Shown one piece after another: positions 1 through 6,664 of a stretch of DNA of 7,912 nt; within the stretch, counting starts at the first letter, position 1, and the number at the start of each line of letters is the position of its first letter. Under the pieces are notes generated by a model, which made no database searches, was not told where the DNA came from, and saw only the letters and a list, made by a program, of their open reading frames with translations. The stretch is taken from contig MWEV01000132.1 in assembly GCA_002071245.1 (NCBI GenBank), positions 1-7,912 on the forward strand, given 5' to 3'. The position numbers were made by a program, and so were the translations under genes. Origin of the DNA: Deltaproteobacteria bacterium ADurb.Bin026. GTDB lineage: Bacteria > Desulfobacterota > Syntrophorhabdia > Syntrophorhabdales > Syntrophorhabdaceae.

Positions 1-689
1 AGAAACCTCTGGTTGCTGTCAATCATGTAGAGGCACATGCAATGAGTATTTTTCTCGAAAACAAAATGGATTTTCCATTTATTGCCCTTGTTGTATCGGG
101 TGGCCACACAATAATACTTTTGTTTAAAGATTTCTGTGATTTTGTTGTGTTGGGGACAACAAGGGATGATGCAGCCGGTGAGGCATTTGACAAGATAGCT
201 AAATTTCTTAATATTGGTTATCCTGGTGGCAAGGTTATTGAAGATATGGCCATAGGGGGTATAGGGGATTATGTTCTATTCCCAAGACCCATGAAGGATG
301 ATCCGAATTACGATTTTAGTTTCAGTGGTCTAAAGACGTCTTTTATCAACTATATAAATAAAAATGGTTTTTCAGATGAAAATTTGATGCACATCCTTTC
401 ATCTTTTCAGGAAGCGGTCTGCGATTTGCTTTCGTTCAAGGTAATGAAGGCGGCACAACGGTATGGAATAAAAAGGATTGTTGTTGGCGGTGGAGTTGCA
501 GCAAACAAAAGACTTCGAGAGGTTTTTTCTGAGAAGGCTGCCACGAGCAATCTTGATGTAAGGTTTTCCTCTACACAATTTTGCACAGACAACGGTGCCA
601 TGATAGCTGTTACAGGGTACAATTATTATAAAAAGGGCATCGTTTCATCGCTTGACATAAGAGGTTACTCAAGGATGGCAATGTCCTGA
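1..689 (+). CDS. tsaD: tRNA N6-adenosine threonylcarbamoyltransferase TsaD (5' truncated by window edge)
   Basis: TsaD transfers the threonylcarbamoyl group from TC-AMP to A37 of ANN-decoding tRNAs, working in the cytoplasm with TsaB and TsaE. The reading frame is already open at base 3, so the first ATG (42) is internal. The codons before it encode NHVEAH, the metal-binding His-x3-His motif of the family. Downstream are VSGGHT, TRDDAAGEAFDKIAK, YPGG, FSFSGLKTS, the glycine-rich VVGGGVAANKRLRE and CTDNGAMIA, whose Asp is the expected third metal ligand. About 228 residues are visible. The family is about 340 residues long, so roughly the first 105-115 are outside the window. Every catalytic motif expected in this part is intact, so nothing suggests a pseudogene. 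The gene ends with tandem in-frame stops TGA TAA and is followed 6 nt later by rsmA, with which it is probably co-transcribed. Confidence 0.97.
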   Translation, partial: KPLVAVNHVEAHAMSIFLENKMDFPFIALVVSGGHTIILLFKDFCDFVVLGTTRDDAAGEAFDKIAKFLNIGYPGGKVIEDMAIGGIGDYVLFPRPMKDDPNYDFSFSGLKTSFINYINKNGFSDENLMHILSSFQEAVCDLLSFKVMKAAQRYGIKRIVVGGGVAANKRLREVFSEKAATSNLDVRFSSTQFCTDNGAMIAVTGYNYYKKGIVSSLDIRGYSRMAMS

Positions 690-695
690 TAAATT

Positions 696-1496
696 ATGCT
701 CAAGAAAGGACTTTCACAGCACCTTATAAAAGATCGAAACATCCTTGATAAAATTGTTTCATTAACATCGATCTGTAGGGACGATGTTGTTGTTGAAATT
801 GGGCCAGGACAAGGGGACCTCACGCATTGCATAGCAGAAAGGGCAGGGCTTGTATATGCAATAGAAATAGACGGCTCATTAAAACCGTACCTTGATGATG
901 TTGAGAAGACATATCGAAATGTGAAGGTTATATATGATGATTTTCTCGACATCTCGCTTTCACAATTTATAGACAATAGAAAAATTAAGGTGATAGGCAA
1001 CATCCCCTATAAGATTACGGGTCCGATACTATTTAAATTGATCAGAGAAAGGGGGGTAATTGAAAGCGCATATCTGACCGTTCAAAAAGAGATTGCAGAA
1101 CGTATTGTCAGCACAACCCATCGACGTACATATGGCGCATTATCTGTGAATCTGCAGATATTGTCTGATGTGAGAATGCTTTTTACCTTGAAACCAACGG
1201 TTTTCATACCTCCACCAAAGGTAGAAAGTGCCCTAATTTCAATTATATTCAAAGAAGATGAACTAAAAATAGATGAAGACCTGGTCGAATTTGTAAGACT
1301 CTGCTTTAAGCACAAACGAAAATATATGAAAAATAGCCTTTCTGATAGATACGGTGCAGACAGAATAGCAATTCTTTATAAATATATGGGCTTTTCGGCA
1401 AACATTCGGGCTGAAGAGATCGAACCACATGGTTTCAAGAAGATGTATATGTTTCTGAATTCAAAACAGAATGACCTATTTATTCAAGGAAAATAA
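696..1496 (+). CDS. rsmA: 16S rRNA adenine(1518/1519)-N6-dimethyltransferase RsmA (KsgA)
   Basis: RsmA uses S-adenosylmethionine to dimethylate two adjacent adenines in helix 45 of 16S rRNA during late 30S maturation. At 266 residues it has normal family length. In order: the N-terminal signature KKGLSQHLIKD (residues 3-13, a variant of KKxxGQNFLxD), SAM motif I VVEIGPGQGDLT (32-43), the acidic YAIEID (54-59), catalytic motif IV NIPYKITGP (102-110), QKEIAERI (130-137), the substrate-loop motif VFIPPPKVESA (169-179), and the C-terminal KHKRKYMKNSL (205-215). It starts with ATG 6 nt after the tsaD stop and in the same frame. No strong Shine-Dalgarno is near; AAGGAT at 671-676 is about 19 nt upstream, so translational coupling to tsaD is likely. 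The last 21 bp overlap the 3' end of the opposite-strand glycosyltransferase gene. Confidence 0.96.
   Translation: MLKKGLSQHLIKDRNILDKIVSLTSICRDDVVVEIGPGQGDLTHCIAERAGLVYAIEIDGSLKPYLDDVEKTYRNVKVIYDDFLDISLSQFIDNRKIKVIGNIPYKITGPILFKLIRERGVIESAYLTVQKEIAERIVSTTHRRTYGALSVNLQILSDVRMLFTLKPTVFIPPPKVESALISIIFKEDELKIDEDLVEFVRLCFKHKRKYMKNSLSDRYGADRIAILYKYMGFSANIRAEEIEPHGFKKMYMFLNSKQNDLFIQGK
1476..1496. other. Tail-to-tail overlap of rsmA and the GT39 gene
   Basis: The stop of rsmA (TAA, 1494-1496) lies inside the 3' end of the opposite gene, whose stop (TAG on the minus strand) is at 1476-1478. The two coding regions therefore share 21 bp. There is no intergenic space for a bidirectional terminator, and I see no GC-rich hairpin with a T-run next to either stop. 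Transcripts from the two sides may overlap. Confidence 0.9.
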
Positions 1497-3188
1497 CGCT
1501 AAATTATCTCCATGTTTGTTTATGACCCCTTTTTCTGCATATATCAAAGAAATACCCTTAACCTCACCTGATTCCATGAATTTATTGATCAACGTCAGAT
1601 TCCCGATTAAAAAACCATTTTTGTGCATCTTTTGAAATGACCTTATATCCTCTACTGAGGAAAGCATTTTTAAAGGTTTACGATTCAGGTAAAAAATAAA
1701 TATCGAATCATAACCCTGATAAATGGAGATCCTTTCATCGCTGACATCCTTCAGGTACTCTGCTGTTTTTGTTGCAAAGGGCCGCAAGGTTCTTTTTTGC
1801 TCCGCAACTGCCATGCCGACATTAAATATCCATAGCTCGATAATGAATACAATGGAAATCAAAAATAAAATACCTTTGGCACCCATCTTTCTCTTAAAAA
1901 GCACCATGGTGTATATGCATGAAATAATTACGAGAACACCTATAGCCAATTGAGAAGGATGTGAAGGGATTCGTGTGTCAAAAAACGCATATATTAAACA
2001 TATTCCACCCAGTATAAATATGGAACACACAAGTGTCATTGACCATTTCAGTGCCCTCTCACCATATTGTTCAAAATGTCCAATCCAGTCTGATATCGTC
2101 TTTCCTGTAAGCAGTGCTAATCCTGGCAAAATGGGAAGAATATAATAGCTTCGGCGTGAACCTGAAATGGTGAAGAACACAAATATGCCCAGCGTGATAA
2201 ACAGAACAAAACGTTCGGCAGGTTTTCTTGAAGAACCGCTTAAGCAAAAAAGTGATACAATCAAAAAAAGTGTCCATGGTGCGAAAAAGACAGGGACATA
2301 CTTGAAATAAATATAAAAAGGTTCTATATGATCAAAAGGTTGAAAAAATCTTTGTACATTTTCTTTCCACATCAATTCTGCAGAAGACCATGAACCCGTT
2401 GTTATCACAGGCAACAAAAGCAGGGTTATAAAGATAACAATACCGGTTAAAACCCCGGCTAAACCCTGCAATGATAAAATCCAACGGAATTTTGAAAAAA
2501 AGACCTTTTTTAACTCAGAGAGCGTGAGTTTATTCTGTCTTAGCTCTAATATAGTTTCAAATATACTGTAAAAAGTGATAGAAAAAAATACCACGGCTGG
2601 CGCCACAGGGCCTTTACAAAACGAAGAGACCGCGCTGACGCTGAATAGCAATACAACATAAAGCGTAGAGCCGCTATTTGCGCCGCAGATAAAAAATAAA
2701 AAAGATAACCATATCGCAAAAACATTTATTGTTTCAGCGGATGCAGTACGAGACCAAAACACAAACATTGCTGATGTTAAAAGTAATGCCGAAGAAATAA
2801 TGCCTGTTCTACTTTCGAAAAGACGACGTCCTATTATGAATGTAATTACGATTGCACCGATTCCAGCCATAGCGCCGGGCATACGAGCCGAGATTTCTGT
2901 TACGGTTCCGTTTATGGAGAAGGGGATGATCGCCCAATAACTCAACAGAGGCTTGTCAAAATACAGATAACCATTGATTGTGGGAAGAAAATAATTTCCT
3001 GAAAAGAGCATTTCCCTTGCAATTTCCGCCCAACGTCCTTCCGAGCCCCACAGCGACCTTACAGAGAGCCCTGACATTGTAAGCAATGCACTTGCAAATA
3101 TTATTCCTGCAAGATATAGCCAATCCAGAGGCAACCACTTTTTTTCAGGGAAATTTGTATTTATGGCATCCTTTTTCACATTTATCAA
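1476..3188 (-). CDS. Glycosyltransferase family 39 (ArnT/PMT-type) integral membrane protein
   Basis: This is a 570-residue polytopic GT-C protein, predicted to transfer a sugar from a polyprenyl-phosphate donor to a lipid, glycan or protein on the outer face of the inner membrane; the actual acceptor cannot be read from sequence. After TM1 (about residues 23-40) the first periplasmic loop carries GSEGRWAEIAREM (48-60), then PTINGYLYFDKPLLSYW (69-85), the ArnT/PMT_2 signature. Several long hydrophobic segments follow, and the tail (about 450-570) is soluble, as in ArnT relatives. The usual PDExR becomes GSEGR: Ser49 stands where the family Asp is expected and Glu50 is kept. Glu152 (SAETINVF) probably sits where ArnT has a second Asp. 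The N-terminus is uncertain: TTG at 3188 is the first possible start after the in-frame stop at 3201-3203, has no visible Shine-Dalgarno and lies next to a promoter. GTG at 3179 or a slightly later codon is possible. It is monocistronic within the window. Confidence 0.87.
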   Translation of the reverse strand: MINVKKDAINTNFPEKKWLPLDWLYLAGIIFASALLTMSGLSVRSLWGSEGRWAEIAREMLFSGNYFLPTINGYLYFDKPLLSYWAIIPFSINGTVTEISARMPGAMAGIGAIVITFIIGRRLFESRTGIISSALLLTSAMFVFWSRTASAETINVFAIWLSFLFFICGANSGSTLYVVLLFSVSAVSSFCKGPVAPAVVFFSITFYSIFETILELRQNKLTLSELKKVFFSKFRWILSLQGLAGVLTGIVIFITLLLLPVITTGSWSSAELMWKENVQRFFQPFDHIEPFYIYFKYVPVFFAPWTLFLIVSLFCLSGSSRKPAERFVLFITLGIFVFFTISGSRRSYYILPILPGLALLTGKTISDWIGHFEQYGERALKWSMTLVCSIFILGGICLIYAFFDTRIPSHPSQLAIGVLVIISCIYTMVLFKRKMGAKGILFLISIVFIIELWIFNVGMAVAEQKRTLRPFATKTAEYLKDVSDERISIYQGYDSIFIFYLNRKPLKMLSSVEDIRSFQKMHKNGFLIGNLTLINKFMESGEVKGISLIYAEKGVINKHGDNLALFSLNK

Positions 3189-3194
3189 GGCAGT

Positions 3195-3223
3195 ACTATA
3201 TTAACAGGATACATCGGAGTCAA
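3195..3223 (-). promoter_or_regulatory. Sigma-70-like promoter for the GT39 gene
   Basis: Read on the minus strand there is TTGACT (3223-3218), a 17-nt spacer, then TATAGT (3200-3195). Each hexamer differs from consensus at one base and the spacer is optimal. Transcription would begin near 3188, which coincides with the apparent TTG start of the glycosyltransferase gene. The prediction is from sequence only. Confidence 0.6.
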
Positions 3224-3270
3224 GTAAAAATCAACTGTGCTGACCTTTTCTGCCACCATGTTTAAAACGA

Positions 3271-3299
3271 TTGACAAAACACCGCAAATATTTTATTTT
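3271..3299 (+). promoter_or_regulatory. Sigma-70-like promoter for the 3395-6664 operon
   Basis: TTGACA (3271-3276) is a perfect -35 box, separated by 17 nt from TATTTT (3294-3299) as the -10. Transcription would start near 3306 and give a leader of about 90 nt before the TTG start at 3395. The leader is very AT-rich, with two TATAAT words at 3335-3340 and 3344-3349. Neither has a recognisable -35 partner. I see no riboswitch or attenuator in it. Confidence 0.55.
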
Positions 3300-3394
3300 C
3301 ATCTTTAATTTTCGGATGATAAACAAACAGCCTTTATAATTTTTATAATAAAGTAATATTTTTCTCGAAATAAAAAAACAGGGAATATTAACGC

Positions 3395-4072
3395 TTGATA
3401 ACGAGAAGCAATTTACGAAATTTGATAAGATTATTGTGTTACCTGTCCGTAATCATTTACGATATAAGCGTAACTGAAATTATTATCTCTTTTTGCCTGC
3501 TTACTATTGGCTGTTTTGTTCATTATCTGACAAAGGGACAATTAATCAGAAATGTCGTTATGTGTAATAACGGTATATACGGCATAGTAAGGCATCCCTA
3601 CTATATGGCAAATTATATCATAGATGTGAGTTTTTGCCTTTTGAGTGGAAACCCATATCTTTTACTGATATATCCGTTCCTTTTTTTCTGGGTTTACGGG
3701 TCAACCCTGAGAAAAGAGGAAAAATTCCTTGTAGATACTCACAATGAACCATACATAGAATATTTGCTTGATGTGCCACAGGTTTTTCCGGATTCTTACT
3801 TTGCTACCTACCTTAAGGACATATTTTCAGGTTTTTCAAAAAAACGTATCAGTCGAAACGAGGTGTCAAGGATTTTGCGATTCTGGTCGACATCATTTTT
3901 TATAGTGTTTTTGCATAATTTCAAGGGCAATGGCATATTGAAACTGAACTTTTCGGATTTGAACAGTTACAGAGTTCCGGCTGTATTGATATTTTTGGTA
4001 ATTTTACTTTATGTTATAAGTATCTTCGTGAGGGGTGAACGCAAAAAGGTATCCCCAGCCGGAAATCTTTAA
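3395..4072 (+). CDS. Isoprenylcysteine carboxyl methyltransferase / phospholipid methyltransferase-like membrane protein
   Basis: A 225-residue integral membrane protein resembling the ICMT/PEMT superfamily of SAM-dependent methyltransferases. The core signature is GIYGIVRHPYY (60-70), followed by a hydrophobic hairpin (about 72-101), then RKEEKFLVDTHNEPYIEYLLDVP (106-128), the family pattern EE..L....Y..Y...VP that forms the SAM and substrate pocket. Bacterial members act on lipids or small hydrophobic acids more often than on prenylated proteins, so the substrate is unknown. Beyond the core is an extension of about 90 residues with two more hydrophobic stretches (about 162-175 and 193-212), unusual for a minimal ICMT protein. 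TTG at 3395 is the first start after an in-frame TAA (3389-3391), and AGGGA (3380-3384) lies 10 nt upstream. No in-frame ATG occurs until Met56, inside the conserved part. It is the first gene of a plus-strand operon, 24 nt before the next. Confidence 0.75.
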   Translation: MITRSNLRNLIRLLCYLSVIIYDISVTEIIISFCLLTIGCFVHYLTKGQLIRNVVMCNNGIYGIVRHPYYMANYIIDVSFCLLSGNPYLLLIYPFLFFWVYGSTLRKEEKFLVDTHNEPYIEYLLDVPQVFPDSYFATYLKDIFSGFSKKRISRNEVSRILRFWSTSFFIVFLHNFKGNGILKLNFSDLNSYRVPAVLIFLVILLYVISIFVRGERKKVSPAGNL

Positions 4073-4096
4073 ACTCTCAACAAGGCTTATAAAGGC

Positions 4097-5080
4097 ATGA
4101 ACAAAAAAGTCATTGGATTCACAACAACCATACCTGTTGAGGTCATTTTTGCATCAGAATACAGACCCTGCGATTTGAATAACGTATTCATAACCGATTC
4201 CAATCCTTTGCGTTATATAGAAAGGGCAGAGAGGGATGGTTTTCCAAAAAGCATGTGTAACTGGGTAAAAGGTATATATGGCGTTGTAATGGAATCACAA
4301 ATAGATACTGTGATTTCTGTGATCGAGGGCGATTGCAGCAATGCGCTTGCACTTTTGGAAATTTTGAGATACAAGGGTATACGTGTAATCCCATTTGCGT
4401 ACCCATATGACCGCGACAGAAAGATTCTCAAAAAAGAGATTCGAAAACTGATGGATGAATTATCAGTTGATGTTGGAAGATTGGCTGAAGTCGAAAAAGA
4501 GATAAAACTGGTTAGAACGAATCTTGGGTTAATAGATAGAATGACATGGCATGATAAGGTTGTTACCGGGCATGAGAATCATATCTGGTTGGTATGCGCA
4601 TCTGATATGCTTGGTGATTATAAGAATTATAAATCAATGACAGAGGAATTTATAAAAGGTGTCAGGTCGAGAAAGAAAATAAAAGGCCTAAACATCGGAT
4701 ACATCGGGGTACCGCCAATCCTGCTTGATTTATATGAATTTTGTGAATCTATCGGTGCACATGTGGTCTACAATGAAACACAAAGACAGTACGCGTTTCC
4801 TCAGTCTTCAAAAAATATTGTAAAAAGATATCTCGATTATACATATCCTTATGGAATATTTCACAGGCTTGAGGATATAAAAAAGGAGATAGAAAGGCGT
4901 AGCATCAAAGGTCTGGTACACTATGTACAAGCATTTTGTCACAGGGTTCTGGATGATGTAATCTTAAGGGATGTGCTTGATATTCCCGTAATCACTATAG
5001 AAGGGGATATACCAAAAAAAATCGATGCAAGGACAAAGTTGAGACTCGAGGCCTTTATTGAGATGCTTGAAAGCAGGTAA
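4097..5080 (+). CDS. Short HgdB/BcrB-type (COG1775, 2-hydroxyacyl-CoA dehydratase-like) iron-sulfur protein
   Basis: A 327-residue cytoplasmic protein with the layout of the B/D subunits of 2-hydroxyacyl-CoA dehydratases and benzoyl-CoA reductases and their double-cubane relatives. It opens with KVIGFTTTIPVEVIFAS (4-20) and DLNNVFI (26-32), the family N-terminus. It keeps three Cys in the expected sites: Cys54 in MCNWVKGIYGVV, Cys80 in EGDCSNAL, and Cys281 in QAFCHRVLDD ahead of DIPVITIEGD (295-304). Three more Cys (25, 167, 216) are outside these motifs. A charged helical insertion spans about 108-145. It is shorter than typical HgdB or BcrB subunits (about 370-430). No partner subunit or ATPase activator (HgdC type) is in the window, so the substrate is unknown and a dehydratase role should not be assumed. 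ATG 4097 has AAGG at 4082-4085. It is followed 2 nt after its stop by the DUF4911-like gene. Confidence 0.75.
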   Translation: MNKKVIGFTTTIPVEVIFASEYRPCDLNNVFITDSNPLRYIERAERDGFPKSMCNWVKGIYGVVMESQIDTVISVIEGDCSNALALLEILRYKGIRVIPFAYPYDRDRKILKKEIRKLMDELSVDVGRLAEVEKEIKLVRTNLGLIDRMTWHDKVVTGHENHIWLVCASDMLGDYKNYKSMTEEFIKGVRSRKKIKGLNIGYIGVPPILLDLYEFCESIGAHVVYNETQRQYAFPQSSKNIVKRYLDYTYPYGIFHRLEDIKKEIERRSIKGLVHYVQAFCHRVLDDVILRDVLDIPVITIEGDIPKKIDARTKLRLEAFIEMLESR

Positions 5081-5082
5081 AT

Positions 5083-5301
5083 GTGGAAAAGACTAAAAGA
5101 TTCATAATTAACAGAGATGGTATTGGTTTTTTTAAATCGGTTCTTGAATCCTACGAGGATATCGGTATTTTTTCTGTGCTCGATGGTAGCCAGGGAGTGA
5201 TAGAGGTATTATATTCAGGGTTTTTCGAGCATGATCTATATATGATTATAAAAGATATGGCAAATTATGGTGTTGAATTTAATGAGGTAATACATGTTTG
5301 A
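5083..5301 (+). CDS. Small DUF4911-like protein
   Basis: A 72-residue soluble protein of unknown function. Its size and pattern resemble DUF4911: an N-terminal basic strand (KTKRFIINRDGIGFFKSVLE), a central strand pair around IGIFSVLDGSQGVIEVLYS, and a helix ending in a last strand (EFNEVIHV). This suggests a compact alpha/beta fold. The family match is from memory of its pattern and is moderate. I see no Cys, His-rich site or catalytic motif. The start is GTG at 5083, two bases after the upstream stop, with AGGT (5075-5078) as a close Shine-Dalgarno. The overlapping ATG at 5081 is in another frame and reaches a stop after eight codons. The stop overlaps the tldD start by 8 nt, so translation of three consecutive genes is probably coupled. 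That coupling is the best clue to a shared task with the HgdB-like protein and TldD. Confidence 0.65.
   Translation: MEKTKRFIINRDGIGFFKSVLESYEDIGIFSVLDGSQGVIEVLYSGFFEHDLYMIIKDMANYGVEFNEVIHV
5284..5288 (+). promoter_or_regulatory. Ribosome binding site for tldD inside the DUF4911-like gene
   Basis: GAGGT lies 5 nt before the ATG at 5294 and within the last codons of the preceding gene. It supports this start over later ones and fits coupled translation across the 8-nt gene overlap. Confidence 0.7.
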
Positions 5302-6664
5302 TAGTGGTAAGGTCTTAAAATATTTAATGAGAGGAAACGGCGTTTACGGTGATATTTTTATTGAAGAAAAGACATATAACCATATTCAACTCGAATCATC
5401 AAGGTTTGAAAAGATAGAGCAGGGCATGGACAAAGGGGTAGGACTCAGGTTGATAATCCCTTGGAAATCCTTTTTTGCATCTACGAATTCATTTGAGGAA
5501 GATGAACTTATCCATCTATCGAGAGTGCTTAATGTATCGGCAGATGAAAACAAAGAATTGTATATAAGAGAGGCTTCGAGGAAAAAAGCCAAATATCCGT
5601 TTTCTTTGGGTATTGAACCACAGGAAGTTGAAGTAAAAAGAAAGCTTGAGATGGTACAACGAGCAGATAGACAGGCAAGAAATCTTGAAAAGAGGATAAA
5701 GCAGGTTAGAATAATATACAGGGATACAAAACAAAAGATAACAATCCACAACAGTGATAACGAATTAATAGACGATGAAAGAGATCAGATTGTCTTTAGC
5801 ATATTTGTTGTAGGTGAAGACAAAACAGAGATGCAGACCTCGTATGATGCAATTGGAGGTTTTTATGGTTTTGAGTTTCTTACAGATGAAAGACTTGAAA
5901 ACATTGTAACAAAGACGGTTAAAAGGCTTACGGGACTACTGGATGCAAAAGAGGCGCCTATGGGTTTGAAAACCGTTGTACTTGCATCAGAAGCTGGAGG
6001 CACAATGATCCATGAAGCCATTGGTCATGGACTCGAATCTGATCTTGCAATGGAAGGGTTGTCGTGCTACAAGGGTTTGCTTAATAAAAAGGTTGCATCT
6101 GATCTGATCTGTGTTGTTGATGATGCGTCAATACCAAATATGCGTGGAACATATGCCTTTGATGACGAGGGAACACCTTCAGAGAGAACCGTACTCGTTG
6201 AGAACGGCATTTTGAAAAATTATATGTATGACCGGTTTTATGCCATGAAATATGAAACAAAATCAACAGGTAATGGGCGTAGAGAATCTTTCAGGCACAG
6301 ACCAATACCGAGGATGAGCAATACCATGATCTTACCTGGTACCGATAACCCCGAAAGGATTATTGCCTCAGTTGACAATGGCATTTATGTTGTAAAAATG
6401 GGCGGAGGTCAGGTGGATACAGTAAGGGGTGATTTTGTTTTCGAAATTCAGGAGGGATATATTATTGAAAGAGGCGGTATAGGCCCGATGATCAAAAATG
6501 CAACGCTTATGGGTAATGGCCTTAAGGTGCTCGAAGAGATAGACATGCTGGGAAATGATTTAGAATTTGGAATAGGAACATGTGGTAAGGATGGTCAAGG
6601 CGTTCCTGTGTCAGATGCTCAGCCAACACTTAGAATACCAGAGATTGTTGTGGGGGGAAGATAG
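5294..6664 (+). CDS. tldD: TldD/PmbA-family zinc metalloprotease, TldD type
   Basis: TldD is the catalytic subunit of the cytoplasmic TldD/TldE (PmbA) protease, which in Escherichia coli degrades unfolded peptides and trims modified peptides such as microcin B17. At 456 residues this protein is slightly shorter than E. coli TldD. The N-terminal domain (about 1-220) has the family pattern ending near GGFYGFEFL and a charged linker at about 112-140. The catalytic half has ASEAGGTMIHEAIGHGLESD (231-250) with HExxxH at 240-245, DDEGTPSERTVLVENGILKNYMYD (290-313, family motif), GNGRRESFRHRPIPRMSNT (326-344), and the C-terminal GIGTCGKDGQGVPVSD (426-440). Cys430 there should be the third zinc ligand beside the two His. 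All catalytic residues are present, which marks TldD and not the metal-less TldE. It is the last gene of the operon, with a convergent dapL downstream. No tldE/pmbA is visible here. Confidence 0.95.
   Translation: MFDSGKVLKYLMRGNGVYGDIFIEEKTYNHIQLESSRFEKIEQGMDKGVGLRLIIPWKSFFASTNSFEEDELIHLSRVLNVSADENKELYIREASRKKAKYPFSLGIEPQEVEVKRKLEMVQRADRQARNLEKRIKQVRIIYRDTKQKITIHNSDNELIDDERDQIVFSIFVVGEDKTEMQTSYDAIGGFYGFEFLTDERLENIVTKTVKRLTGLLDAKEAPMGLKTVVLASEAGGTMIHEAIGHGLESDLAMEGLSCYKGLLNKKVASDLICVVDDASIPNMRGTYAFDDEGTPSERTVLVENGILKNYMYDRFYAMKYETKSTGNGRRESFRHRPIPRMSNTMILPGTDNPERIIASVDNGIYVVKMGGGQVDTVRGDFVFEIQEGYIIERGGIGPMIKNATLMGNGLKVLEEIDMLGNDLEFGIGTCGKDGQGVPVSDAQPTLRIPEIVVGGR

Noticed and set aside
407..1003. 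Minus-strand open frames opposite tsaD and rsmA
   Set aside because: They lie wholly opposite strongly conserved genes, resemble no family, and have no supporting ribosome binding site or context.
3335..3349. Two TATAAT words upstream of the methyltransferase gene
   Set aside because: Neither has a -35-like hexamer at 16-18 nt, and the region is very AT-rich, so chance matches are expected. The promoter at 3271-3299 is better.
3332..3353. Imperfect inverted repeat in the operon leader (CTTTATAAT with ATAATAAAG)
   Set aside because: It is made almost wholly of A and T with one mismatch. It would be a weak hairpin and could easily arise by chance in this composition.
4090..4096. AAAGG directly before the ATG at 4097 as ribosome binding site
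   Set aside because: It is one base from the start codon, too close to work. AAGG at 4082-4085 has better spacing.
4188..4431. Two overlapping 72-residue minus-strand frames opposite the HgdB-like gene
   Set aside because: Both are antisense shadows of a conserved coding region with no independent evidence.
5386..5751. A 121-residue minus-strand frame opposite tldD
   Set aside because: Its composition (Ser, Phe and Cys rich) is typical of the antisense of a charged helical region, and the sense frame is the clear TldD N-terminal domain.
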